Source of the DNA: Pyropia yezoensis
Taxonomy: Eukaryota; Rhodophyta; Bangiophyceae; Bangiales; Bangiaceae
Assembly: GCA_009829735.1 (NCBI GenBank)
Contig: CM020618.1
Location: 18,275,346 to 18,339,345, forward strand
Reading direction: 5' to 3'
Length of the DNA stretch: 64,000 bases
The translations under genes and the position numbers were made by a program. The notes beneath the pieces were generated by a model. It made no database searches. It saw only the letters and a program-made list of their open reading frames with translations, and had not been told where the DNA came from. Each line of letters opens with the position of its first letter. Position 1 is the first letter of the stretch. Positions 20,889 through 31,173 of this stretch are shown in pieces.

Positions 20889-20946
20889 GAAGGAGGATGA
20901 CCTCCCCAAGCCAAGACACAGAGTGAAGGAGGATGACCTCCCCAAG
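20889..20946. repeat. 22-bp direct repeat, two copies, 36 bp apart
   Basis: gaaggaggatgacctcccca plus ag occurs at 20889-20910 and 20925-20946. Each copy contains the stem GGAGG/CCTCC. E5 has one similar copy near 54800. Confidence 0.85.
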
Positions 20947-21124
20947 CATGAACCAACCGGTAGAAGTTGGACTGGAGGCAAGGCACCACTGAGCCAGAAG
21001 GGGTACTCCCCAGGGCAGCAAACAGAGGCAAGCAATGCCCCCAAAGGGGATCAGTTTATACTCACTAATACCCGGCCACCATAAGGGTCACCGGGGCCCA
21101 GTCCCTCACAAACAATAGCACGCC

Positions 21125-21797
21125 TCAGTGGGTAGACCCACTGCCCGAGGGAGGCCACTCACGCGTAAGCGCGTATACCTCCGTGCTCCACCGGTCGGCA
21201 ATCTCACGACGGTCAATCACCCGAGTTACCTCGGTGCATAGCTGGACGAGGGTGCTGCGGCCAGCCTCCACGTCCTCCAGAGCTGTCTGAAGGCGGTTCA
21301 GCACGCCACCGAAGCAACGCGCTGACCCAACTAGCGCAGCACCTGGGGGGATATCGCCCCAGCTAACAGAAAGACCCTCCCGCATTGCACGGGCAACAAG
21401 GGCGTCAACGCCCTCATACCAGAGACGGGGACCTCCGTCATGTAGGACAGGGGCGGAAGGTGACACTGGCGCAGCCAGAGGAGCCACAGGAGCCGACACG
21501 GCCACCACCGGAGCCGGAGGCGCCTGATACGAGGCCCGGTAGGACCCCACCGAAGGGGCTCCACCGTAACCCCGGCGGGACTCCGCCCGACGACGGGACA
21601 CCTCACGCTCCCCACCCGCAGAGCCCCACTCTCGGGGACGACGGCCAACCGCCGACGGTATCGGGTTACCGAACCACGGGGCAAGAACCTGAAGAGGGTC
21701 ATGGATAACCATGGGAATACCCAGGTCAGGAACAGCCTCGGTGGATGCCCACCCATGGCAACTGGGCTCACCCGGCTGAGTACGCGGGATACGCAAC
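21125..21797 (-). pseudogene. E1 antisense ORF, C-terminal segment
   Basis: The continuation of the family A antisense protein; its N-terminal part lies at 31174-32888 beyond E2. The frame here is open: a WASTEAVPDLGIP stretch, a Pro/Ala/Val-rich spacer, RLWYEGVDALVARAM, then a helix-rich end (LNRLQTALEDVEAG, LCTEVTRVIDRREIADRW). The same segment in E5 (54993-55640) is clearly homologous, showing selection or recent common origin. Function unknown; see the E4 copy for the family description. Confidence 0.75.
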
Positions 21798-22266
21798 TGT
21801 GGCAGTATTGACCCCCAGGTAGGGGGGCAACACGTGCCATGCAAGGGGCGGCAGGCCACTAGCCTGATCCGTTCCTCCCCCTGCATTTGGGTCCATATTC
21901 CCTAAGTTTGGGATAGTTAGCTAAGTAGTAAATCCAACTTGGATTTGAGGGTTTTCTGCATTTATCGTCTTGAATTTTCGTGTGGCCCGGTGGGCAGGTG
22001 CTGGGGTGGGAGATTCTGAGTGGCGAGATTCTGAGTGGACCCTGGGGGGATAAGGGGAGGGACAGCGGGGCTTGGCCCTGCGTCCCCGTCCCGACCAAGA
22101 AACTGTTGGACCACACACCATCCTCTTGTTTGTCCGTGGGGGGTTTGCCCCACAACAGGGACAGAGTGTGTGCGACTTGCACTTCTTCCGGTTCCCCCGA
22201 CACGGGAGGCAGCCCTAGCACACCGCCCCAACTTGGGTGCCGTGTGTGCTTGTGGTTTTTGCCACA
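21798..22266 (+). repeat. E2 5' LTR (family B)
   Basis: Starts TGTGGCAGTATTG, ends TTTGCCACA, 469 bp. Family B LTRs recur at 30705, 36489, 44713, 49263 and 51060. Confidence 0.95.
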
Positions 22267-22268
22267 TT

Positions 22269-22286
22269 TGGTGGAGCAGCAGGGGA
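22269..22286 (+). other. E2 primer-binding site, tRNA-Ala
   Basis: The same 18 nt as in E1, two bases after the LTR. Confidence 0.93.
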
Positions 22287-22288
22287 CA

Positions 22289-22318
22289 GAGGTAAACTTT
22301 ACCTCCGGGTGCACCCGG
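22289..22318 (+). promoter_or_regulatory. Leader hairpins after PBS (family B)
   Basis: A perfect 8-bp stem GAGGTAAA/TTTACCTC with a 1-nt loop (22289-22305) abuts a 14-nt self-complementary sequence CCGGGTGCACCCGG (22305-22318). E4 keeps both; E3 keeps the stems with changed loops. A candidate packaging or dimerisation element by position only. Confidence 0.55.
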
Positions 22319-22385
22319 GTGTAGGGGGCGCTCTGTCTCAGAGGAACGGTGGTCTTGGACCGTGTCATACGGATCGTCAGCCAAC

Positions 22386-24332
22386 ATGGCTAGCTCGGAC
22401 CCCCCGTCGTCCGGGGAGTACACGGGTGACGCACGTACTTCAGTGCCTTTGAATACTGGTGAGACACAGGTGGGTTTACCTGGGGTCGCAGAGGGACTAG
22501 AGGTCCCTCAAGCCAGCAGGACTGGAAGTACGGGCGGGCAACAGGCCACCCCGACTCAGTCGGGAGTTCACTCGGGTGACACTTCTGATGTGGGTGGGCC
22601 GAAGTCTGGCCACCGTGTGGTATACTCAACGGGAACGTCCCAAGGGGTGAGGACTGTCCCCGCGGGTTCCACTCGGGTTGGAGCCAACTTTGGCTTGGAG
22701 TCGTCGCCAACTAGGCTTTCGGAGGACGGTGGACCTCCGTTGGTCGGCGATGGGCTCGCGCCCATGCCCCCGGTTGAGACCCCTGAGGAACGTGGTTACC
22801 CCTCAGGTGGACTCCCGGAGGCGGACCGAGACTCAACTGGAGTCGTCAATCCCCTCCTCGCGGAAACTGTCCATCGGGAGGCGACCAATGTGTTGCGGCA
22901 GACTTTGCCGGACCTGGTGGTCACGATGACGAATACTATTCTGAATCAGATTGTGGCGAGTTTGCCAGATGGCCTTAATGTCCAAACCGGATTGGGGCTT
23001 TCGAGCCCGCAGGCGCAGGGGGAATCCCCTCTTACGCCTATCTCTGGTCGCCCCGAACGGGGGGCGACACCTGTGACTCCCAACGAGGGAGCCACACCAT
23101 ACTCGGTGGGGCGTACGCCCTTCACGGGGGAGTTCCCCCCGGAAACGCCGGCGGCTACACCAAGCGCGCCGCGCCGGACTACAGGCACTGAGAGTGAACT
23201 TACCCCAGTGCCACAGCGGCTGTTCCCTCAACGTGAGGTGCCGCCCAAGATCCAGGTAGCCAACCCGGTCTACCAGAGGATCTTTGACTGTGAGACCTAC
23301 GCCCTCCACAACAAGTCGGTGGCGTATGGTCCTGACCAGGCCCGAGCCATGGGCCGTGCCAAGAAAAATGCACTTCATTCTTTTGAGCACAAAGCGGAGT
23401 GGGACGGAACTCCCCCCCTCCGTGTCTTTGAGTTCCTACGTCGTTTCACAAAAGCCTGTGACGACAATGCCATAAGTGAAGGCATGGCTTTTTACATGCT
23501 ACAGGAGTTTACGAAGGGCGACCTACGGACAGAACTGATGGCCGTCATGCCCAGCTCCTCAAGTGGAGGCGCTGGGGAGGTGACGTCCTATTTGGAGCTC
23601 GTCAACTGGTTGTTGAGAGCCATGGTTGATGAGGCAGCGTTGGCTTCTCAAGTCGAGGAGTTTACGCAAGCCCATCAGGAAGAGGCGGAGGACGAGTTGT
23701 CCTTTGCGGAGCGAGTCCGTAAGCTCAACAATCTTTGTGGGTTTCTTCATCCACAAGCTGTGGTGAAGAATCCGTTTGTGGAGGGACTCCATTGGTCAGT
23801 CCGGATGGAGACCCGGGAGCATAACACTGCCCGGGCGACCCTGGCCGAGTTGGCCAGGTTCGCCTATCGCAGAGGCGAGGCCTACCGCAAGTTGCGGGAG
23901 GAACAACGCCAGGAGCGTCAGGCCGAGTTGGCCAAGGAACGGGAGGAGGCGCGCCAGGCCAGAGAGTTGAGAGAGGCACGCCGAATCCGCAAGGAGAGGG
24001 TGGTAGCTGCCGTGGGAACTTCCCAGGGTATCCCTTCGTCTTCCCCAGTTGGGAAGACCCCTCCCGGAACGGACCATCGGTGTTGGAACTGCAACTCCGA
24101 TGGTCACTGGGCATATGATTGCCCCAAGTTGAGTAAACGCATCCAACAACTTGTTAGGAATGCGAGTAAAAAGTCGGCTACGAACGAAGTACGTTCACGC
24201 CGCGAGGGTGGGTCTCGACCGGTCGTTGCGGTCGCCACACCGTCGGCGGAGGAGGCGGACACGTCGTCCTCGCACTCGTCGTCTTCCTCCCCGCCCTCAG
24301 ATTCGGACGCCAAGTCGGCGGGAAGCGAATAA
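22386..24332 (+). CDS. gag: E2 gag
   Basis: 648 codons, open. A Pro/Thr/Gly-rich N-terminal third is followed by a conserved core beginning YQRIFDCETYALHNKSVAYG and including WDGTPPLRVFEFLRRFTKAC and VTSYLELVNWLLRAMVDEA. Then comes a highly charged coiled stretch rich in Glu/Arg (about 23880-24000), a CCHC knuckle CWNCNSDGHWAYDC (about 24082), and an acidic-Ser tail. The Met at 22386 is the first in frame, and the start is conserved in E3. The gag end carries a degenerate slippery site GGGAAGC (24320-24326) where E3 has GGGAAAC, so frameshifting in this copy may be reduced. Confidence 0.9.
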   Translation: MASSDPPSSGEYTGDARTSVPLNTGETQVGLPGVAEGLEVPQASRTGSTGGQQATPTQSGVHSGDTSDVGGPKSGHRVVYSTGTSQGVRTVPAGSTRVGANFGLESSPTRLSEDGGPPLVGDGLAPMPPVETPEERGYPSGGLPEADRDSTGVVNPLLAETVHREATNVLRQTLPDLVVTMTNTILNQIVASLPDGLNVQTGLGLSSPQAQGESPLTPISGRPERGATPVTPNEGATPYSVGRTPFTGEFPPETPAATPSAPRRTTGTESELTPVPQRLFPQREVPPKIQVANPVYQRIFDCETYALHNKSVAYGPDQARAMGRAKKNALHSFEHKAEWDGTPPLRVFEFLRRFTKACDDNAISEGMAFYMLQEFTKGDLRTELMAVMPSSSSGGAGEVTSYLELVNWLLRAMVDEAALASQVEEFTQAHQEEAEDELSFAERVRKLNNLCGFLHPQAVVKNPFVEGLHWSVRMETREHNTARATLAELARFAYRRGEAYRKLREEQRQERQAELAKEREEARQARELREARRIRKERVVAAVGTSQGIPSSSPVGKTPPGTDHRCWNCNSDGHWAYDCPKLSKRIQQLVRNASKKSATNEVRSRREGGSRPVVAVATPSAEEADTSSSHSSSSSPPSDSDAKSAGSE

Positions 24333-27300
24333 CCGTTGGGGCTGGTCGTCCGAAGCTCACAACGGCAGCCTCGGCCAAGTGGGCCAGGAGGACGAACCAA
24401 CCGTGCCGGATACTGCGGCGACCTAAGGGGGTCCGCCCACCTCGGGTAGGACTCCCCAAGAACGTAAACCCACGTCGGGTCATCGCGGTGCTGACGGGTG
24501 AGAACTTCCAGGTGGCTGGACGGGTGCAACTTGCCCCCGGCCGTGCATGCTGTACCCGTATCGTCCTTGATACCGGATCAGGAGCCTCTTTGATACGAAA
24601 GTCGCTATTACCAAAGGAGGTGAAGCTCCAACGCTGGAGGTCCAAAGCTGACCATATGATTGACATCAATGGTGGGGTACTTCCCATCGTTGGTGCCGTG
24701 ACCCTACCAACTAGGTTGGGGACCCATGAGGTCGACGTGACCTATGGCGTAGTTGAGAATATATCGGTACCCCTGCTTCTGGGTACCCCTTATGTTGTTA
24801 CACAAGTGCCTTTGATTTGTGGCCCTGAGTACTGGGTCAAGTTGATGAATGGGGAGACTATCCCCATCCTTGGTAAGGGAAAGTCTGTGGCTCCTGTGAC
24901 AGTCTCACAGTCGAAGCCTGTTTGTTCGGTGAGGGAAGGGCTTACTGCTACCCTGCGTTTAGCCCGCAAAGTCATGTTGCCCCCCAACTCGGTGGCGCAC
25001 GTTGATGTTGTAACTGATTTTGCGGGAAACGGGTTGGTGCACCCTCACCCCCGTCTTGCTCTCAAGCACCAAGTGCATGTTGCCCTTGGCACGATGGACT
25101 CCAAAGCCGGAGTCCCGTGGAGGATCCAGGTGATGAACCTGGGCCCGACGCCCAAGTACTTCAAGTCGGGAGCCAAGTTCGGCTATATCGACCAACACGA
25201 GGGACCGGTAGTAGCGGTCACCCTCAACGCGGGCGCAAGTAGCGACCCGAAGTCCGGAAAGGAGAAGCATCAAGCCAAGTCTGCCGCCTCTCCTCGACCC
25301 CATGTGAACATGGAGGGTGTCCCCCCCAGGTTGAGGGTTCAAGTTTAACGCCTCTTGGACCAATATCACAAGTTGTGGGATGGTCAATTGGGACTCATGA
25401 GAGCCACCCAACACCGGATCGAGTTGAAGCCCGGTGCACCCCCTATACGCCAACAACCGTATAGGGGAGGACCTCGTTCAAGGGCCCTCGTTAAGGAGCA
25501 AGTTGCTCGCATGGAGGCCCTCGATGTGATCGAGGCCAGCAACGCCGAGTGGGCGAGTCCGGTGGTTATCGTCCCCAAAGTTGATGGGACCCCCCGGTTT
25601 TGTATCGACTACCGTAAGCTCAACGAGAGCACGGTGAAGGACAGTTATCCCCTACCTAGGATGGATGACTGTCTGGACTCTCTGGGGGAGGCAAACGTGT
25701 TCTCTACCCTGGACTGTAACGCGGGGTACTGGCAAATTCCCATTGCCCCGGAGGACAGGCATAAAACTACCTTTACCTGTCACTGTGGTACCTACCAGTG
25801 CAAGCGCCTACCGTTTGGACTGTGTAACGCGCCGGCAACTTTCCAGCGCGCTATGGACATGATTCTGGCCGGAGTACGGTGGCAGATCTGTCTTGTGTAC
25901 CTAGACGATATCATTGTGTTCTCCCGAAGTCCGGAGGAACACATTGGCCATCTTGGCCAGGTGTTCAAGCTACTTGCTGACGCCGGTGTGTCACTGAAGG
26001 CGAGTAAGTGCCACCTCTTCACTCAAGAGGTGGAATACTTGGGACATGTTGTCCGTCCGGGGCGTCTCAGTGTTAACGAGAAGAACTTGAGGGCCATTCG
26101 TAAGGCTCAGTACCCCCGGACCCAGACCCAGATGAGGAGCTTCCTCGGGATGTGTAACGTGTACCGACGATTCACCAAGGGCTTCGCCAAGGTGGCGAAG
26201 CCGTTGAATGAGCTAGTGAGCTCAACGCTACCGAAGAACCTGCCTCCCCCAAGTCGGGTGGAGCAGGAATCCTTTGAGACTCTTCGGGACCTTCTGCTGA
26301 AGCCCCCCATCTTGGCTATTCCCAGGTTGGGAGGCCACTACATCCTGGATGTGGACGCTAGCTACGACCAACTTGGTTGTGTGTTGCTTCAGCAGCAGCC
26401 GGACAAGGAGTACTTCCCGGTGGGATACTTTAGTAAGAGGCTGAACTCGGCCGAGAAGAACTACGGAGTCACCGAGTTGGAAGGACTCTCAGTGGTGTGG
26501 GCGGTGACGTCACTTCGTCACTACCTGGAGGGTGAGAAGTTCCTCATCCGCTGTGACCACCGCGCGTTGCAGTTCATCTTTAAGACGGACTGTACGAACA
26601 CTCGTCTCAACCGGTGGAGGGTGCGACTGGCACCCTTCAACTTTGACATTGAATACCGACCTGGCAGGCAACATGCCCTTGCCGACGGCCTCTCTCGGAT
26701 ACCGACCGAGCAGCTGGACACTAACCCAGTCGATGAGGACATCCCCATCGTGGGGGTAGTCACGCGCTCGGGTCAGGCGTTGAACCCCGAGGCGCCAGGG
26801 AACAAGAAGTACTTGCCCCTGTCCCTGGACGAGGTGGTGAAGGCCCAGGCCGAGGATCCCTTCTGCAAGTCGCAGAGGGATATACTGGATACAGTGGTAG
26901 AGACGCGTTTCTTTCTGGGAGACGATGGCTTCCTCATGAGGAGGGGGGTATTCCAGGGGACCGAACAACTTGTCGTCCCCGCATCCCTCAAGGACAGTAT
27001 CCTTGAGAGGGAGCACAACGCTCCCACGGGTGGACACCTGGGGTCGAGTAAACTGTACCAGACCCTGAGGACCAGGTACTACTGGCCGTACATGGTGGTG
27101 GACATCTACAGTTGGGTGGCTGCCTGCACAAGCTGTGCACAGAATCGTCTGATGGAACGGCGGCCTACTACGGCTATGCTATTGTTCCCGGCCAAGGAGC
27201 CCTTCGCCGCGTTGGCGATGGACATCCTTGGGCCACTGCCCGTGACCGAGGAGGGCAACCAGTACCTCCTGGTCATCTGTGACCGCTTCACGAAACTTAC

Positions 27301-28312
27301 GCGAGCGATCCCACTAGCAGAGATCACGGCCATGTCGGTCGTGTCAGCCTTCCTCGATCACTGGGTTGCCGCGTATGGCATCCCAGATAGTACACTATCG
27401 GACAATGGACCGCAATTTGCGTCTGTACTGTTTCAGGGAGTGCTGGATATGTTGGGGGTTAAGGCAAACTATGCTACCCCCTACCACCCACAAACTAATG
27501 GGCAGGTGGAGCGCTTCAACAAAACTATTGTTAGGCAGCTGCGCCACTATGTGAGTGAGCACGTGAGGACGTGGGACCAATACATTTCTATCCTTACTAC
27601 TGCCTACAATTCGCAGGTTCACTCATCTACAGGGGAAGTACCCCTCGCTTTTGTGACCCCCCGTCGCGTGCGGTCTATTGCCGTGCGGCGGTCGCTCCCA
27701 ACTAGGGAGGATGGTGGCAGTACGCCTACTCCTACTGAGAGTAAGGCGGAGTTCGCCGCTCGGCTTGAAAACCTCATCCCTGAAGTCAGGGCTGAGATGG
27801 ACAAAGCACAAAAGCGCTACAAGCGTACCTTTGACAAAAAGGTGCGCAATGCTAAACATGTCCCCGAGCAGGGTGACTGGGTGCTGGTACACTCGCACAC
27901 CCCAATTGGGGGTAAGCTGGTACTCCAGACGAAGGGACCGTACCAGGTCCTTCGTACTGATGGGCGGCGCTTCACCATCGAAAGTGACGATGGGGTCCGC
28001 ACAGTGAACGGACAGGACGTGGTCAAAGTTGCACCACCGCCTGCAGGCGACCCAGCTTGGGCGCGTGCTTTGGAAGCATGTCGCCTCCCCTCACTGCCTG
28101 CGGCCAAACAGGGCCCGCAGGAGTACGTGTTCGATAAGTTCATCGACCACGGATGGGATGAAGACACTGACCGCCTCATGTTGAGGGTGCGTTGGTTTGG
28201 CTACAAAGCCAAGGATGATACGTCGGAGTATGTGGAGGACCTTCCCGCTGAGAAGGTCCGGGCGTACTGTGCCCGGAATGAGATAGACCCTAACAGCCCT
28301 TCCTCAACGTGA
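24329..28312 (+). pseudogene. pol: E2 pol, one nonsense codon between protease and RT
   Basis: In the -1 frame relative to gag. Protease: ILDTGSGAS-like active site (VLDTGSGASLIRKS). A TAA at 25346-25348 interrupts QVERLLDQYH (E3 has GAA here), a single-base nonsense change. RT: FCIDYRKLNESTVKDS, LPFGLCNAPATFQRAM and YLDD (about 25903). RNase H: DVDASYDQLGC. Integrase: intact HHCC (H, H, CTSC) and DD35E (MDILGPLP, LSDNGPQF, QVERFNKT, 35 residues between D and E). The chromodomain is at the C terminus (DRLMLRVRWFGYKAKDDTSEY). Everything except the one stop is open, so it was probably active recently. Confidence 0.93.
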
Positions 28313-28423
28313 GGGAAGGCCGAGCAACAGTGCCAAGAGAGTGCTTCAAGTCGAAGTGGTATGCAGAGTGGCTTTTAACTACAGCCCTAACCCTCACACT
28401 CTCACAACAAAGGCAGCTGCCAA

Positions 28424-30366
28424 CTAGGCACGCATGCTAGACTCTCCCACTCCACGGCCCTCGCCCTCACGTGGAGGCGAGCGGCGAGACCCACGCCGAT
28501 AACGGTCTCCACTAGTTGGAGGGGGTGGCGGCTCCAAGTCGGAACCGTCGCGCCCCTCACGGTCGCGCAAGTGGCGCCGACCGTGGCCACTCTTCTGCCT
28601 GGTCTTGCGCGCAAGTTTGCGACGCAGACGCTGGACAGACTCCGTCTCCGATGGGGTAGAGGACTCCGAGACGGAGTAAGACAACTCGTCTTCCGATACG
28701 GAAGGAGAGTGCCGCGAGTGTCGGCGACGACGGCGAGGAGGCGAGTATGCCCGGCTCGCGCGACGTTTGCCACGCCCAAGTGGGGCTGGCTGGGGCATAA
28801 TAGCCCCAATGCGAGCCAACTCGGCTGTCATAAACTCCGCCACCGACTCGCAACTCGCGGTCGCCACTGCAGTACGAACGCGCTCCTCAAGTTGAGGAGT
28901 CTCGGAACTCTGTAGGGTTGCGGTCGACGCGGCCAACCAGGAAATGGTGCGCACCAACGTGGTGATCATCATCTCTGAGGTTAGAGGCGTGGGCGGCAGC
29001 ACCAACTTGGGGTACACCGTCAGGAGGGTGGCCCCCAAGTTGGGGGACACCGGGGTGGAAGACTCCACGGCCACGCTGATCGGGATGTTCCCGTGAGGTT
29101 GGAAAGAAACAGGAGGAAGCGGAGGGGCCCGCCGAGGTGGCGGTACCCGGGTGTAACTGCGACCCCGACTTGGGGCCCCCGCAGTGGGTTGAGTCATATG
29201 GTCATCATAGGACGGCACGGCCATAACTATGGGCTTGTCCGGGGGTGGCGCAGTGAGGCGATCCACCCCCGGGGCATACGGGTAGTCCCCGATGCCCAAC
29301 CCCTCTCGTAGGACCACACGGCCGTCGTGAAGTTCACGAGCGACCCACACGAACTGGCGAAGTGCGCCATCGTCCTTGGGCCCACGAGTGGGGCGGCGCA
29401 ACTTGTGCTCAATGCTCTCCCACTCGATAAACTTATGGAGCCGGAGCATCTCCTCAAGTAGAGTGAGTTGTCCTGATGAGCACCCCTCAGCAACTAGCTG
29501 AGGGGTGAGCTGTTCCAAACCTTGGAGGAGCCGGAGGGGGAGATGCCAGAGCATCCCCCGCCGCTGAACACAGGACACCCAGGTCGACATGACCTCGAGG
29601 AGCCACTGGGTGGCCAACATGGCCCACACCAGGTGATCAGGGGCAGCCGTCAACATGACGGAGCCGAAGTGGTCAAGCAACCGTGGCAACAACGCCGGGA
29701 ACCCGTAGGGGACCTCAACTTGAGGCCACCACTCGGGCTTCTTCGGATAGTACTGCTCCTTACTGGCAGCGGCTGCTGAGGGAACTCAAGTTGAGCCGAG
29801 GTCACCAAGTAGGGACCTCGCCGGAAGTCCTTCTCCATCCGCACATCAAAGTGATGAGTGTGCGGATCGGCCTCGTGGAGGTACCGTGGGCGAGTTGCCA
29901 CAGCGTCCCACGTGAAGGTCGGCAAGTCGCCGGGACCCGGGATAGTTCCCCCGCGGTCCACCATGGCCTTGGCTCGCTGAACGTCCTCAACCTCCTCATC
30001 GTCTAGGAAGGCAAACTGGTCCGTCCTGAAGCCGGCAGGGAACCCGACCCTACGGGGATACTTCTCCCGTAGGCGGTCCCAGACCCGGCCCATCGCTGCG
30101 CCAAGTCAGCCACAGCGAAGAACAGTCAGCCCCTCCTCATAGAGAGGCCAAGCGGGGTAAAACCACCGCCCCAAGGCCTCACGCGGGACAACTTGTCCCG
30201 CCTCCGGGGGAGACCCCGCCGTCAACCCAAAGCCGGGTGACGCGGGAGTCCCGTCCCCCGGAGCGATCGCGGAGCCCCCGCCGGAAGTCCCGGCGGGTGC
30301 TGCCCCGTAGGAGGTGTCCTCCATGCGCTCGTCAAGAGAGTCCGTCTCCACTCCCGGAGTCGCCAT
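28424..30366 (-). pseudogene. E2 antisense ORF (family B), nonsense and frameshift
   Basis: Homologous along its length to the intact E4 ORF (45522-47465). Starts at the Met ATGGCGACTCC (30366). Broken by TGA at 30106-30108 (CGA in E4) and by a 1-nt deletion near 29777. Its stop lies 111 bp from the pol stop, tail-to-tail. A perfect 10-bp hairpin sits immediately upstream of the start codon, as in E4. Confidence 0.88.
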
Positions 30367-30691
30367 GGCTCTCCCCAAGTTGGGGAGAGACGCTCTGGCT
30401 ATCGCAGCACGAGACCCGCCTCGAGTTGAGGGGGACTCGGATCGTGGGTATACAGGTGGCCTCCCCAGCGTGGGGCGGCCCAGTGGAAGGTGAAGGGGAG
30501 GTGGTGGTGATGGTGAAGTGGGAACTGAGGAGAGCAAGCTGCCGAGTGGGCAAGCTTGAGGAGAGGGGCGGTCAACGTGACCGCCTCCACATCCGTGTTA
30601 CGTACTCGATGGGGGACAGCAAGTCGCGCCCCCAACGCCGAGACGTGCGTTTACGCACCCCCTCACAGGGCCGACCGAGTCGGTCGGAACT

Positions 30692-30704
30692 GAGGAGAGG
30701 GGAG
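30692..30704 (+). other. E2 polypurine tract
   Basis: gaggagaggggag directly before the 3' LTR: the plus-strand DNA primer. Confidence 0.85.
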
Positions 30705-31173
30705 TGTGGCAGTATTGACCCCCAGGTAGGGGGGCAACACGTGCCATGCAAGGGGCGGCAGGCCACTAGCCTGATCCGTTCCTCCCCCTGCATTTGGGTC
30801 CATATTCCCTAAGTTTGGGATAGTTAGCTTAGTAGTAAATCCAACTTGGATTTGAGGGTTTTCTGCATTTATCGTCTTGAATTTTCGTGTGGCCCGGTGG
30901 GCAGGTGCTGGGGTGGGAGATTCTGAGTGGCGAGATTCTGAGTGGACCCTGGGGGGATAAGGGGAGGGACAGCGGGGCTTGGCCCTGCGTCCCCGTCCCG
31001 ACCAAGAAACTGTAGGACCACACACCATCCTCTTGTTTGTCCGTGGGGGGTTTGCCCCACAACAGGGACAGAGTGTGTGCGACTTGCACTTCTTCCGGTT
31101 CCCCCGACACGGGAGGCAGCCCTAGCACACCGCCCCAACTTGGGTGCCGTGTGTGCTTGTGGTTTTCGCCACA
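30705..31173 (+). repeat. E2 3' LTR
   Basis: 469 bp, nearly identical to 21798-22266; followed by the TSD gcaac. Confidence 0.95.

Larger units (their letters stand above)
21798..31173 (+). mobile_element. E2: Ty3/gypsy chromovirus-like element, family B, nested in E1
   Basis: LTRs 21798-22266 and 30705-31173, TSD gcaac (21793-21797 and 31174-31178). The LTRs differ at about three positions by eye, so it is younger than E1. Gag is open; pol has one nonsense codon; the antisense ORF has one nonsense and one frameshift. Confidence 0.96.

Noticed and set aside
21962-22423. Minus-strand ORFs recurring in family B LTRs (also 30663-31128, 36606-37400, 51177-51588)
   Set aside because: Several frames are open at once in the same LTR sequence; no start or composition is favoured, and they differ from the true antisense ORF.
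28375-28400. Telomere-like ccctaaccct between E2 pol and antisense ORF
   Set aside because: Only one to two units, and E3 has a changed version; it is part of the element, not a telomere.
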